DNA of 64,000 bases from Pyrenochaeta sp. MPI-SDFR-AT-0127 (GCA_020747015.1 JAGTJM010000028.1:1-64000), one strand, 5' to 3'; shown: positions 31,813-44,327, counted from the first letter of the stretch. Notes: generated by a model from the sequence alone, not told the origin. Program-made: numbers and translations.

Positions 31813-33795
31813 ATGACTACATCTTCGCTCAACTACGTCCAAAGCAAAATTGGCTATCATTTTGCTAAACCTATATTCCTGAAAACTGCACTCACAGCAG
31901 CCGAGAGAATCAATGTCGAGGGGAAGCGTGATGATGGCAATAGGCGTCTATCAAGCATGGGTATCTGCGTGATGGACATGGCTTTGACCCGCAACATAAT
32001 TACTATACACAACGGAACCAAAAGTACTTATTCTTCCAGCCTGCTCTCGTAAAATCACTTAGACGTTCAGGACAAATAAATTCCTTCCAGCATTGGAGCA
32101 AAACCAAGAAAGGTCAGGCGCATGCTTGTCAGGTTCTTGGTTTCGATCGATGCGTCGTACAAAGTATTCGACAACAGCATGAGACCCCCTCGGCAACCGT
32201 GCTCGCCAACACTCTAAGCGCTATAATTGGAGCAATTTGGTTTGATATGGAGATTGAAAAGAGTGGGTTTGATCTAATGGAAGCGATTGCGGAGATATTG
32301 GATCGGATAGACAGAATAATGGCCCAAAACGATACTGGAAGACTCGCAACTGTGCAGGATGTACCTTCAGTGTACTTCGACGGAAATACTCAACCAAGCA
32401 GAGGTGTATTGCAACCGAGTCATACATATATTTCTGGGCTCAAAGGCCACAACGCAAGTCTGCACGAAGCTGTATCGCTTCTGGGGCCTTACCAAGGTCA
32501 GCCGGAGGCGACGCTGAGCGATGTTCTGGCCATAGACTGGGAAGGTACGAAATCCATTTCAGAGTAACAACTTCTCTAGCTTCCAACTCCCATCTTCGGG
32601 CTTTACTGACGCGTTATTAGACTACACGCAAGTTGAGAATATCAACCCTATTGATTTGATATCAGAGTATAGGTACAGCCAGGGGGACTTTGAGAGCCCA
32701 ATTGAGAACTTGGAATCGGAGTTTCTTGATATCGACCCCCTGGTGGTTATCCCCAATAGCAGTTCTTCCAATAATTTGGGCTGTTCAATCCCTGTTGCCC
32801 TCTCTAGCAACGGTTCGCCCACAAAGAAAAGGCCTTGCGGAAATACAGTGTTGCACTATAAACTTGTCCAAGAGGAACTCTCAAAGGTACGCAATCTGCC
32901 AAGCCAACACAATAGCCGGGTATTGGACCTCTTGGACCATTCTCGAATCTCTTCATTGAGCACAGATTCCTTGCAGGTATCACAACTTCGTATTCTTTAC
33001 TTCGCAATTGGGAGCTGTCAATCACTTCGGAGTTTCAGGGATATCCTTCAACGTGCTCGAACTGATCCTAGCAAGTACCTTCCCATAGGACAGGTCTTGT
33101 CTTGCAAGGAAAGATATCAGGTCATTTGTGATCTTGAAGAGACGGAGGCACTTTGTATTCTTCTGAGACGTTGCCATCTTGTCAAACTGTTCGAAGAAGA
33201 GCTCCAAAACTTTCATGATAAGAACACAATAACGGTAGATACACCCTCATCTTTCTTGGAAATGCGCGCGAACAAGGCGGGAAATCCTGCAGTCAGGCGT
33301 GAGGCGGCATTGACGGAAGCCGTGTTACAAAAACTACGTCCTGGACTTTTGGAAGGGACTAGTGAACACAAAGCTTTGCGAGCGAAAGTTACAAAATATA
33401 GGCAGTTGGCAAAGATTCTAGGAATATTCACAGGTACATATGGCATCGGAATACTCCCGCTTCTGCCATTTGGGCTCGCTGGCTCAGAGCTCAATATTAC
33501 AGACAGCATGTGAGTGATACAATGTACTTTATGTGGGTCAAATCTGACTGACTTTAGGTTACTTTCTTTGACTGAGTCAAGGCTCCGGCAATTTGCTCAA
33601 TTAGTTCGCGAATCACAGGACCATATCCTACGAGCAATGAGCAAAGCTATTGAAGGCTCCGTTACTATGCTTATGAACGGGCAGTTACTATCTTCCGGTC
33701 TGTTTCCTATTGAATGTATGGAGCCTAAAAATTTTGACGAGTTACCAAAAGGCTCATCACAGATTTTGGAGCGACTATGTCAGCCAATACTGTAA
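31813..33795 (+). CDS. RNase III-fold protein without dsRNA-binding domain, probably inactive
   Basis: Exon 1 starts at 31813 (VQSKIGYHFAKPIFLKTALT, then GNRRLSSMGICVMDMALT). Exon 2 starts near 32092 (KKGQAHACQVLGFDRCVVQ, then the ETPSATVLANTLSAIIGAIW block) and ends at 32544. Exon 3 is 32621-33509 and exon 4 is 33558-33795. The first two exons together resemble one RNase III domain: the GNxxL...GD signature followed by the T.ANT..A.IGA.. helix. The signature acidic residue is changed (GICV where GDAV is usual) and the HNE-type Glu is absent, so cleavage activity is doubtful. The remaining about 380 residues are unrecognised. The exon 1-2 phase does not close cleanly with the visible splice sites, so that junction is approximate or mutated. 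Confidence 0.62.
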
Positions 33796-34441
33796 AATAA
33801 TTGTACCGAGGAATCTTTTATTACGGCAAACTACTTCTACAGCAGAACTTTCGTGATGATGCTTTGAGCCTCGTGAAATAATCGTTTCACGTTTATATTA
33901 ACCCTCTTGAGCTGACGGTTCCCAAACCCCTGGACACAAAAAAGTGGAGGACTAAACAAAGAAGGAGGGCATCACATGGCGCATGAAAACGCATAACAGG
34001 TCTTCGAGTTTATGTAGATATAGTTTGTAATAACTCTTTTGTGCTTCTCAGAAGACTTCAATTCTAGATTAAGATTCGAACATTGTGATGTACATATCCT
34101 GATTGTGTGGTTTCTATCGGAACTCAACCTCTATTAGCCTTAACCTGTCCTGCAGACCTATTAGCTCAATATATTTAATGGCTTTGCTTCGTAGATTCCA
34201 GAGGGGAAAAACAACTCGTTAGTGACAAGAATGAAGTATTGGCTGCGCTAAGATGAAATCGTACCTTTAGAGATGCATATTTGACTCGATTCACATTCCA
34301 TTTTTCACTTCCTAGTGTAAGCTCGATAGGACTAGCCAAGCTGTGATCAAAGTCCCACAAACAATACTAGACAGTATATAATCATAGCCACGCCCTCTCA
34401 TCTGATTGCTATCCATCTTACGCAATCGATCAAATTTTACA
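33796..34441. other. spacer and promoter of the CCCH gene
   Basis: No gene seen. A TATA-like stretch (agtatataatc, about 34373-34383) precedes the next ATG by about 60 bp. Confidence 0.4.
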
Positions 34442-35225
34442 ATGCCTAGAGCAAGAAAGTCAGCCAAGCCAGGACAGTTGAAGACGTGTCATCAATTCTC
34501 TCAAAATGGACAGTGTCCGTATGGTGATTCTTGCAAATTTCGACACTTTTCGTCAATCGATGCGGGCCAATCAGTATCAAAGCAAGAAGAAGGTGCGTGC
34601 TTTATGTTTCAGGTCTGACAGTCGCTTACATCTCACTGACAGAGATTCTTATGCATGGATGTCATAAGAAAGCTACTCTTTGGGACTTGACTATCATAGA
34701 GTCTTTCTTCGCCCAGTACCCGGACTTCAACTATCGTAATGGCATGCCGATAGTGCAAGAATTCTACCGAATGTGTGACTTTTTTAATTGGGAAAGGAGC
34801 GACGAGAGGAAAAGAGCGGCTCATGACGACTTTAAAACGGCAATGGTTCACACATTCAACACCCTGTATGGAACGGATGCCGATGATATTGATGCCTGGC
34901 ACAAGTTATGCGTTGCTTTAGATATCAGTCCATTACCAGTCAACCTACAAGAATGTCGCAAAGTAAGTGCTTCACTTGATGATTCTTATTGGCGCCCATG
35001 GCTAATCGGCGACAACAGGCCGTTCAAAAAGTGCATGTAAATCTTGTTGATCTGGTGGACTCTAGAGGAGAGCAGATAGAGGTCTTTGATAGCCTGGAGG
35101 ATCTTCAGGACTACACTATCGAAACCGGGAAGTTCTTTCCTAAAGAGAGTGCGTATGCCGGAGGTGTACTGAAGGCGCTGCTTCGGGAGATCCTCAGGAG
35201 TCCGAATAAATCGCGCCGAGTATGA
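34442..35225 (+). CDS. single CCCH zinc-finger protein
   Basis: Three exons, 34442-34592, 34643-34962 and 35019-35225, give 225 residues. Near the N-terminus a basic stretch (MPRARKSAKPGQLK) leads into CHQFSQNGQCPYGDSCKFRH, a C-x8-C-x5-C-x3-H finger of the RNA-binding type. The middle is a charged helical region (FFAQYPDFNYRNGMPIVQEF). The C-terminal exon (VNLVDLVDSRGEQIEVF, then YTIETGKFFPKESAYAGGVL) is a conserved block I associate with a fungal family that joins a CCCH finger to a helical domain of unknown function. A role in mRNA binding is inferred from the finger alone. Confidence 0.8.
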
Positions 35226-36031
35226 ATAGCCCAAGAGAATCGGCCTATGATTTGTTTGTTTGGGATGACACTCTCGAGGATGAGATCTCAAGAAAGGGTG
35301 TGTTCACAAATTCTCGGTGACAATTAATGGGCTATAGCAGTTCGTATGGATGACATCATTGAGCATCGGAAAACACCTCTCAAGACTGCAACAATCTGAA
35401 GACGTACATTTTGTTGTGATGCCTTGTCGTAACAATCCCGTGATCCTTTCCTGCAGGCGCAGAACATAGCTTTCACTTGACGTAGCATTCGCACGCAGCT
35501 CAAGCAATGAGCTACATTCCTGACCATATTCTGTTGTTAGGTTTCGTGCTGATGGAGCGCGTTCGTGCACATGCAAGGCGCAGCAGCGTCACACACTACA
35601 TCCGGACGATTAGCGGCATGATCTTCAAACTAGATCCACACTACGAACCCGCAACGGGTTACGTCAAGGCTAAGCATCGTCATCTACGCCATCTACGCCA
35701 TGAAACTCAATATCGCTGTACTTAGTGCAACAATTTCGTTTGGTATTGCCGGACACCGGTGAACCTCCCAAGCTGCGCCACAGGCGGCTCGAGCCTAGTG
35801 TAAGGCAGTGAACCAAAGTCAGAAGGAAGTATCATGGCATTGCTTACGTATTACATTCCGTAGGTAAATTTAAATGGGTTACATATCCCTTCAACAGAAA
35901 TTGTTAACTGTTTTGTCTATCTCACACTACACCTTATCTGATAGCTTCAGACCACTTTCAATTGGATCACCAGACACAGGCCTATAGTTTGTTCATCAGC
36001 ACTTCACGCTTCGCACTTCGCAACTATCACG
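35226..36031. other. spacer
   Basis: 806 bp. One short plus-strand frame (35507-35725) shows a small repeat (catctacgc twice, near 35682) and no domain. No gene accepted. Confidence 0.4.
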
Positions 36032-36526
36032 ATGACGCAGCTTCTACATACAACAATCAAAGAAGATAAAGCTGGAATCGACAATAACCCTCAAGAAACA
36101 CAATCAAAAGATGCACCGCCATCATACACACCCGACACATCTCAGCCTCCCAGCTACGAATCAGTTTCTGCAGCCCTGTCTTCACTCGCAACAGGCGACC
36201 CAGATGAAACTATTTCCGTGCCTATGATACACCGCAGAGATTCTACCAGCATACATCGTCTGAATCCATTCTCGCGAAAGGACGGTGGGACCAAGCAATA
36301 CATCACTGCGCGAAAGATGAAGCGAGAACAGTATCTGAAGCATTATGCTAAAGACGCAGATGGAAATTATGTAGGGACACATTCTCCAGCGCCAGATGCA
36401 GGACTAGTGTTTGTGCTTGGGAAAAGTACACCAGAGGACCTGCTGAGACAGGTCGAGGAGGTTGCCTTTGGGATGCAAGAGCGGCGAGGAGATGGGATTG
36501 GAAAGTTCGGTAAACCGCTCAAATAG
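36032..36526 (+). CDS. small PPxY-containing protein, unknown function
   Basis: A single-exon frame of 164 residues with an ATG start. The N-terminal half is low-complexity and polar and carries two PPSY motifs (DAPPSYTP, QPPSYESV), which are ligands for WW domains such as those of Rsp5-type ubiquitin ligases. The C-terminal half is more ordered (ITARKMKREQYLKHYAKD, GLVFVLGKSTPEDLLRQVEE). Arrestin-adaptor partners of Rsp5 also use PPxY, but there is no arrestin fold here. Intact, uncharacterised; the role in ubiquitin-ligase recruitment is inference. Confidence 0.62.
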   Translation: MTQLLHTTIKEDKAGIDNNPQETQSKDAPPSYTPDTSQPPSYESVSAALSSLATGDPDETISVPMIHRRDSTSIHRLNPFSRKDGGTKQYITARKMKREQYLKHYAKDADGNYVGTHSPAPDAGLVFVLGKSTPEDLLRQVEEVAFGMQERRGDGIGKFGKPLK

Positions 36527-38130
36527 AGGGTTGAAATGGTTGGTGTTGTCGACCAAAATTACAAGATCATGAGCTCATGGCTATATATTTTTGACTAGTT
36601 TTTATGCGTATAATTTGTCCTGTAGTAATACAATTTTGCTGAAATTTTCTCCGATGTTGGCGATGCCCTCTCATCAAGTCTCAAGCCATCATTTTTTCCC
36701 TCTCCGCGATGCTATGACGCCTTTTCCAAATATTCATACCACTTGTTCTTTCTGATGCTATGACTCCTTCATTCAAAAGCTACCATGACTTGATTAGCAA
36801 GACTGCAAAAACAGGATACCTCTACGGTCGACAATTTCCTAAGAGCAGTTGGATGTAGCGCAGATCGGGTCCGGTGGTACAATGGCTTGTAAATATACGA
36901 CACAAGCTTCTACAATGTAGATCAGCGGAAACTGATCGGGATACCAAGAGTGGATCATGGAAATACTGGTAGCTGTAGCACACTGTCGACTTCTCGATCG
37001 AGATGAAGTGGGACGTTTATCGCTTCAATTAATGCTATGCGCGATGTACAATGATTGATTATCAAGTCCTGAACAGGTGGCAAAAGAGATTTCAGGACAT
37101 GGGAGAAGTTTTGGGATGTGCGTAGACAATTTGCGATGTGTCTCCTTGGGCTCAACATTGCTTCAAGTAGGAATTTCGAGCTTGCAACCACCTTTATGAG
37201 AAATGTAGCTATACACGGTTCAGTTGCATGTGACAAAGACGGGTTGTGAAATGGTGTGCAAGAGATAGAGGTAAAAGTAGTAAGAGGTTTCTAAGTCAAC
37301 AAATCAGGTTGACGCTTGATGCTGGCACACTGTGAAGCACAGAGCGGCGAGATGAAAATAGAGAAGCAATTCAAAAGAACAATGCATAAGTATGACTACC
37401 TACAACGGCATGATCCCTTGCTCTGGTTTGCGAAAGTATGATCTATTAGGCGCCACCTAACCATCCATCTTATTTGATTTGGGTCCTTACTTGTGAACTC
37501 ACCCGAAAAGGCATACCCGAACCAGCGTAAGCAGCGATCGAGAAGGATCGCTACCCAAACGGATAGATTCGCATCGTCAGGGACGACATAATGCTATCTG
37601 ATGCATGGTTGCGGACTCCTTGTTCTGTCGACACCTTCACCCAGCGAACAGGCGGTATGTGGGGCAGTGCACTGCTTGTTGGCGACTCCGGGCAGGATAG
37701 CCAGCATGCTATTACTCCACTCCAGAGCTAAGGACGTACCTGGGGAATGCGTATCTTCCTGCACCGCCTCCACCTGAAGCCGCGGTCAAGGCAGTCGGCT
37801 TACTACATTGTAATGCCAATCGTTGGGCCAATCACAGCGGAACGAATGATGCGCCAGAACGGCGAATGCGAAACACGCGTGCTGGCTACGTCAGCTTGTC
37901 GCGCTAAGCCTCCGCGATTCAACCTCACGACAGCCTGACATTCGTATCCTACCTCAAATGCGATCTCAACGTGCAAACAGACTCTCTGGCTTCGCTGTAG
38001 TCATGTGCTGTATAAGAACAGCAGTCTCACGCCATGCTTCTACCCGTCAGCTAACAGAACGCACTCACCTTGCACCATAGCAACAGCAATATCGTTACAT
38101 AAGCCCATTCAGATAAAACACCCGGATACC
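36527..38130. other. 1.6 kb intergenic region
   Basis: No gene recognised. The part after about 37500 is richer in GC and pyrimidines and leads to a TATA-like ctgtataagaac (about 38009), some 120 bp before the next ATG. Confidence 0.4.
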
Positions 38131-38913
38131 ATGACCACCACAAGTACCACCACCCTTGTCGACACTGAGAAACCTCCTGTAGACATCAACAGGATCACCG
38201 AACAAGAGAAGAAGGAACTTGTCATCGCCGACACCGTTTCTGTCTTGAGCGACACTACACTCGGCTTCGCAAGCGGTTCCTTCATACCAGTGAAGTCGTT
38301 ACATATCAACGCCAAGGGCTCACCCGTTCTCCGTCTGCCATTACCGCTCGCCGAACTCGAGACCACAATCCACAACTTCGATGGCAGCCTCGCATATACA
38401 TCGACGCGCGCAAAGAAGAGTTCTGGTAATTGCGTGTTGACCGACGCCGACGGCAAGGCATTGATTGGAACACAATACTTCTTTGGACCGAGCAAGGATC
38501 CGGTGCTGAGCCGACTCGATGTGGCAGAAGGGCAGGATATCAAGACGGTATCGAAGTGGACGTCGCGGGACCACAAGTTTCTCCTCCCCGATGGTCGCAT
38601 TCTAGCATGGACCTATAAGAAAGAGAAGGGCTTCGGCGCACAAGGAGCCAAAGGCACTGCACTTGTACTTACGCTGGGCGACAAAAGACTTGCTGCTCTG
38701 GTTAGAAACGATGAGACGAGAACATCGGGCAGCAAGTCTTGCAGCGCCGGCAATGGGGGCGAGCTCGTCCTGGGTGAGGATGTTGGTGGAAAAGACGGCG
38801 TCAACGAGGATCTCGTCATCGCCACATGTTTGCTAATGCTAAAAAAGGAAATTGATCGCAGAAGAACTGTGCAGTTCATGATGATCGCTGGCGCAGTTAG
38901 TGGTGGATCGTAG
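38131..38913 (+). CDS. conserved fungal protein, possible LURP-one/tubby-like fold
   Basis: A single-exon frame; the first ATG is at 38131, although the open frame starts earlier, giving 260 residues. The N-terminal 45 residues are polar. The body alternates short strands with glycines (ASGSFIPVKSLHINAKG, SPVLRLPLPLAELETTIHNF, DGKALIGTQYFFGP, HKFLLPDGRILAWTYKK), as in LURP-one or tubby-C beta-barrels. The C-terminus has one amphipathic or hydrophobic helix (VNEDLVIATCLLMLKKEID, then RTVQFMMIAGAVSGGS). No catalytic motif, no signal peptide. The fold suggestion is by pattern only. Confidence 0.65.
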   Translation: MTTTSTTTLVDTEKPPVDINRITEQEKKELVIADTVSVLSDTTLGFASGSFIPVKSLHINAKGSPVLRLPLPLAELETTIHNFDGSLAYTSTRAKKSSGNCVLTDADGKALIGTQYFFGPSKDPVLSRLDVAEGQDIKTVSKWTSRDHKFLLPDGRILAWTYKKEKGFGAQGAKGTALVLTLGDKRLAALVRNDETRTSGSKSCSAGNGGELVLGEDVGGKDGVNEDLVIATCLLMLKKEIDRRRTVQFMMIAGAVSGGS

Positions 38914-41341
38914 GTAATTAGCGAGATGGATAATGTGGCGGATATCTTTTTGTGTATTGCTTTCTCATTAAATCCGATAATTGACTGCTTGTTAGTCTAT
39001 CCTTTTTTTAATAGAGTTCTGTCGTACCTTAGACTTTAGTTTATACCCTTATTCTCAGTGCCTTAACATCTTCCCCCGCAACAGCGGGCTTGAAGAATTT
39101 TACTATATATGTTTGTCCCTCATTCTCCGTTATAGTACGACTCCAAGATATTACAATTCCAAAGCCACTACGATGAATGGCACCGTTGCATAGCTGCCGC
39201 GCTCGGAGCTTTGTCCACGGAGATATCTCATCATCAGCATTCAGAGCTCTTCAACTCACACTAAGATTGCGCTCCATAGCCGTGCAGCATTCTGGTCCGC
39301 TGGGGTTATGAGGTTCTTACCATCGACACCACCGCAAACCTCTCTGGCCAGTCAAAACGTCCTTACAACAGTGTCAGACGCAGGTACCACTTCACCGTGC
39401 ATCCGCTAGAACTCACGCATGCCAATTTCGCCTTCGTAGCTTCCTGCTGTGCCTGCATTGCATGCTTTATATGAAGACGATATCTTGTGGATTCAGTATT
39501 TGTCCAAAATTCAAGGTTAAAGCCTGGGCCTGAACTTCTTCCATCCCTCAACCGTACCCAAAAATGGCCATCAAGACTTTTCCAGTCTGGTAGAGAAATT
39601 GGACAGCGCCTTGCTTAGCATTCGTCACTTTGTGGAAGGTACTTGGCTATCGCGATACATGTAAACACGATATGCGGAACTACTTGTTACTATTCCTACA
39701 GAGCTCCCAGCTCTCATGTGCCAGGCCATAGTATAGTGATGGTATAGCCTCTACTTCGACATTGCACCAATGGAGTGTTTCAATTTCCATCAAACCATGA
39801 ACTTTAGAGACAGACACGGCGAAATTTGGGCATCGGCACACATGCGACGCGTCTTCAAATACACTTGCGGGCTGGTGGCTACTCTTTTTCAAATCGTGGC
39901 GGAGCCTCGGACCGGAGGGTTTCATACCACAATATTCAACCACACCACACCAAAGTAAACCAGGCCTACAGGACAGGGCCCGTTGGGTGTAAACACAAAT
40001 GTGAACTGCCACTTTTGGCTTCATACCAACGTCGGTAACGAACAGATGCTGTTACCAGTATGCTTCTTGTATCATGTACCAAATGGCGTAGTGTCCTTTT
40101 TGACCTTCAGTAGTAGCGTGTTGGGATCTAACGATATGCTGTACCCCAATATGTGCTTCAAGGATGAGCTTCGGGCAGTGGGGGCTAGGCCGAAATGCTA
40201 GCATGATCTAGCAGGTTGGCAGGACAGTTAGAGCGACGTTACACCACGCATCACAACCCAGGATACCAATATCATCATGTTCTCTTGAGAAATACGGAAC
40301 GCCAAGTCTGTCAAGGCTCACTCATTCCTGCTTTTGGTACTTGGAAGCTCTGTCCAGATGAGCCTCGGGGGTTCATCCCGAGAATATTAGCAAATTATTA
40401 TTCACATCTAGTATCGAGTTCAGCTCCCTCCCGAATAAGTATAGTTTGCACTCGCATGTCTAACCCCAAACGCACAAATCTGTCGTCTTCGGAGGAACTC
40501 CTCCCATTGAACGCCCTTAGCCGCATGGCCGCCCCAATGCACAATGCGAACCAGCATTCCCTATTAGATAGAGCAACGAAAACTCAGTATCTTATGTCTC
40601 GATACCATTTGAACCTCGGAATTCAAATTTTGGACAATTTTTCAATTGGACAGTACTTGCACAAAGGGCCGTTTTTCCCCCAACCGTCGCAAGAATACAA
40701 ATGTTCAACTTTTTCATGTTTGACGTCTGAATTTACACGACATTTACCGCCTCTTTAACCGGCCCCTGCCAATTATGCGCTCCACATAGCGCCATTACCT
40801 GCAACATTACTCAAATCTACATTGTCTGCATACATCCGCGCGCAAGGACAACGTGGTAGATCACTAAGCCCTCCAGACATGCTTTGTGGTAGCGAACGAT
40901 CTCCAAGATCTACCCAAGTATTTAGCAGCGGATCAAGTTCCGAGATATAAAGTTTGGCAAATGTGCACGATTTCCGGGTTCACGATCCGGACAAGCTGGT
41001 AACTGTACACCCAGAACCTGGTCCGCGCCCCCCGCAAGGCTTTTCCTGCCGCAAACGACTCATGTATGTGACCCTTCTTCCATATCACGCAACGCTTTGC
41101 CTAATACAAATCGCGTCTTAGCCAAAGCAAATACTGCTATCCCTGGTACCTCGACGCTTGACGACTCCATACAACGCCCGCGATTTTATTCTCCGAGTTA
41201 GTGCTGTCTTTCACACTTTGATACTTTCATTGCCCTCTCTGGAAGGAGAAGCAACCGCCATGGCCAGGCAAGGAGGCATGAGAATTGGCCTAGGGTGCCC
41301 ATGAAGTGTTGGTGCGTACCCAGTACACCATCACAATGCGG
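38914..41341. other. 2.4 kb without a recognised gene
   Basis: The longest plus-strand frame (40216-40758, 180 codons) lacks an ATG start and any domain. Minus-strand frames at 39363-40024 are likewise unconvincing. Nothing repetitive was found. Confidence 0.35.
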
Positions 41342-42549
41342 CTAGGCGAAGAGGGCAGCTGGGATGAGACAGATCGCCGCAACGTACATCATCGTACGAT
41401 GAATGTTCTCAGACCTTCTCAATGAGCTACTCGTTCCCGACGTTGACGCAGTTGAGTTATCTGTAACAGCCGAATTGTTCCTTAGCATCTTAGCGACATC
41501 GGCTGCCATGGCCTCGTGAATTGGTGGTGTGGGGTGCAGGCTATCAAGCCAGAAGAATTGTCTTTGCGGAATACCGCAACGCGGAATAAAGGAAGACTCG
41601 TTATATGTGCGACTGCACTAATGTCAGCTTCCGGGTCGCTATTCTCCTGCTCTACTGCCCTGATGGTTGAGGAATAGAGGCAGCAATGGAAGTCGTGGGC
41701 TTACGCAGAGTATTGTGGGCAGAAACCTGTAGTATTTGTATACACACCCGTCTCTGGCCTTCTCTGTGGGTCATTCAGGATGTCGTTGTATAGCGCAAAG
41801 TTGTCGAACAGAAAGGTCGTAACGTCTGTACGGCTCTTCGCAAACTCATCAATCATGGCTTGAAGTCGATTGTTGAAATTCTGAATAGCATTGACATTGG
41901 CCTGCGCATTCGTGTTACCGCCAGATCTTATGAAAGGAGAGCGATGCACTGCCGGAACGTTCATGAACAGAAAGTTCCGAGCACCCGCCAAGTACATGGC
42001 GTTGATGAGGCGCTTGTAGGTTCGAAAAGTTGAGTCGCTTATAGTGGTTCTGTTTGACTCTGGCAGACGGAATGAAAAGTTGATGTCGTTGATTCCGAAA
42101 AACATTGTAAACAGCGCTTCATTTCCTGACCAGCGTGGCGCAGGTGTTGTCAGGTTGAGTGGTGTCGTAACGTTTGGAGCATAGTTCGGTTGCCAAAATC
42201 TCTCCAGCTGGATGTCAAACGGTCTGAATGGAGCACTAGTATTACCAAATGAATCGACGCTTGCTCCGCCTCGAGCAAAGTTGTAAACTAAGAGCTGACT
42301 CTCATTGTAAGAGTATGTGAGGAAATCAAGCCAATTGCGGCCGTTGGAAAACGTGCGACCAGGGAACGCAGGATTACCCAAAGGGTTACTAGGATTGGGT
42401 TGCGTACGGTTGAGTTGAAAACCAGTGTCGGTATAGGAGTCACCAAAGGAAAAGATGTGCGTGATTTTGGACCAGCCCGGCCACTGCGTGGATGTCTGCG
42501 CAGCAGCTTGGGCGGAGACGATTACGAGGAGAACCAAGTGAACCAGCAT
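41342..42549 (-). CDS. secreted SGNH/GDSL esterase with GPI-like C-terminus
   Basis: Two exons, 42549-41705 and 41612-41342, with a 92 bp intron, encode 371 residues. The N-terminus is a signal peptide (MLVHLVLLVIVSAQAAAQ). Block I is FSFGDSYTDTG, with the nucleophile Ser38; further blocks are FARGGASVD and FFGINDINFS (oxyanion Gly and Asn). The second exon supplies FFWLDSLHPTPPIHEA, with the catalytic Asp and His. Many N-x-T/S sites fit secretion. The very C-terminus (NSTASTSGTSSS, then MMYVAAICLIPAALFA) is a Ser/Thr-rich stem plus hydrophobic tail, as in GPI proteins. Family members deacylate plant wall or lipid esters; the substrate is not evident. Confidence 0.9.
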
Positions 42550-42725
42550 TTGGCAATGCGATTAAAGAGGCCTAAGAAAGTGGGTGGAATGCTGTCTTAC
42601 TACTGCTCAAGGCAGTCGGCGCCTTGAAGTATGCCGCATCATCAATGGGACCAAGCATTACCTTGAACATGACCACTCTAGCTAGCGAGGTGAAGCCTAG
42701 CGCGTCGACATTCCGGAAGTGATAC

Positions 42726-43371
42726 TTAAAACCCCCGAATATGAGCAGCACATATTGGTAGCCCAAGTCGTAGAGCTTCCTCTCGTGCGCCTTGTCTTGC
42801 AACCGTTAGGTAGGGCTCGGTTCTCATTTGCAAGATCAGGATTGCGAAGCGATAAATGTGAAACTCCGTAATTCGGCAGACTCATATCCGCCAATACCTG
42901 GACTGGGATACCAAAAGTCGGCGAATTTGGAGAGCCCTGTTCTCGAACCTGCTTGGTACGTCGAGTTCAACCGGTATCAAGCTTTGAGTTACGGCTCATG
43001 CGTTCTGCACTAACACAGGTACCCGCTGCCGTATGACAGTTCCTTGGCCTCTCTTTGAACCAATCTATTATTGGTAGGTGTTGGCAGAACCCTGAAGTCT
43101 GTCAAACCAACGATTTGCACGATTTGCTGAAGGAGTCGATTCTCATCTGCGTGATGAGCACAAGTGCCACTAGCAATTATAGCAATTGCCTCGTTGCTCT
43201 TGTACGTTCAAGAAGAAGTCGTTTGTCCGACATCTCGAGCAGCTCAAGGGGGTAGTAAAATGCCAGGACGTCGCTGCCGCTCTTTTCGTTGAATAGTGTG
43301 CAAAGAAACAGAACGGTTGAAAAGAGAATGACGGCCATCCAGATGGGCGCGAAACGCCGAGCCGAGAACAT
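42726..43371 (-). CDS. small putative type II membrane protein
   Basis: Four exons, 43371-43206, 43146-43017, 42951-42898 and 42822-42726, keep frame through three introns of 59-75 bp and give 148 residues. The N-terminus is MFSARRFAPIWMAVILFSTV followed by LFLCTL, one membrane span with positive residues before it. A helical, charged region follows (RLLLEHENRLLQQIVQIVGL, RFENRALQIRRLLVSQSR). In another frame the same DNA (42572-42802) also reads plausibly (ERKLYDLGYQYVLLIFGGF), so the 3' end may be wrong or decayed. No family recognised. Confidence 0.45.
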
Positions 43372-44327
43372 AGTAGTGATAATTTCAAAGGACAAAATCG
43401 GTGTGAAAAGATGAGCGAGTGTAGGGTTGTGAGAGAAGAAAATGTTAGCTGAAGGATATAAAGCGTGTCGAGTACGAGACGGCGGTGGCTCATGATGACT
43501 GAGCCGCACATCTGGCTGTTCACGCGCGCAACGTCGTTCTATCTTTAGAGTGTGAGCCCGTTTTTCTCTCTGAGAAGTATTGAAAACTGGATCGATATTA
43601 TCAGAAGCCGCTACAGGCACCGTAGAGCCGGGACGACACATGGCGAAAGTTCGCAAGCTCACAGCTGGAGTGGTCGAGTGATTCCCAGCTTGGTGCGTGA
43701 TTTGAGCATCGTGTTCACCACATGCCGACACGAGGACTGCGTACTATAGCATCCAAGGCTGCCTGTCTAGAAATGAGGATATCTGCGACTCTTGCATCTT
43801 GTTCCTTGTTCGACATGGATTCCGAGACTCGAACGGTCGCCATGTGCGACGTCAGTGTGTTTGAAGTGCCTGAGAGACCGGGCATGCGACGTCGGGACCG
43901 GACAGGAGGAATAAAAAGTGCGCCGGGATACATGAACTAGGCATAACGTGATCAGCAACGAGTCTGGCGATATGTAAGTTAAGTTGGAAGTTGGAAGTTG
44001 GAAGTTGTACGCAGTTGTTGGGTTGGTGTTTGCAGTGCGGAATTGGCGCGCACTGCAGAGGATTCAGGCTTACGGATCCCTTCCGTAAGCAACCGGAAGT
44101 CAGGCACTCCCGCTACCCGAATGCACCGTTTGGACGCTTGGTCAGAGCCTCACCTGGCAAACAGATCGCATAAGCCCGCTCCAACTCGCGCAGCGAACCA
44201 CGATGCTTAGCACCGATAAGCCCACGCAAGGATCAGCCAGACTGCCGACATTGTCCCGCAGGCGCTCTCAGCACGCGCTCGTTTTGCGCCGACATTGTCT
44301 TTGCAATTCTTAGTCGCCTGTCACGTC
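43372..44327. other. spacer, divergent promoter of the small membrane protein and the nitroreductase
   Basis: No accepted gene. A short tandem repeat of ggaagtt (three copies, about 43984-44005) is visible. The minus-strand frame that continues upstream of 43371 to 43731 has no domain. Confidence 0.4.

Noticed and set aside
38109..38600. 163-codon minus-strand frame
   Set aside because: Antisense shadow of the 38131-38913 gene.
40216..40758. 180-codon plus-strand frame
   Set aside because: No ATG at its start, no recognisable motif, no exon partners.
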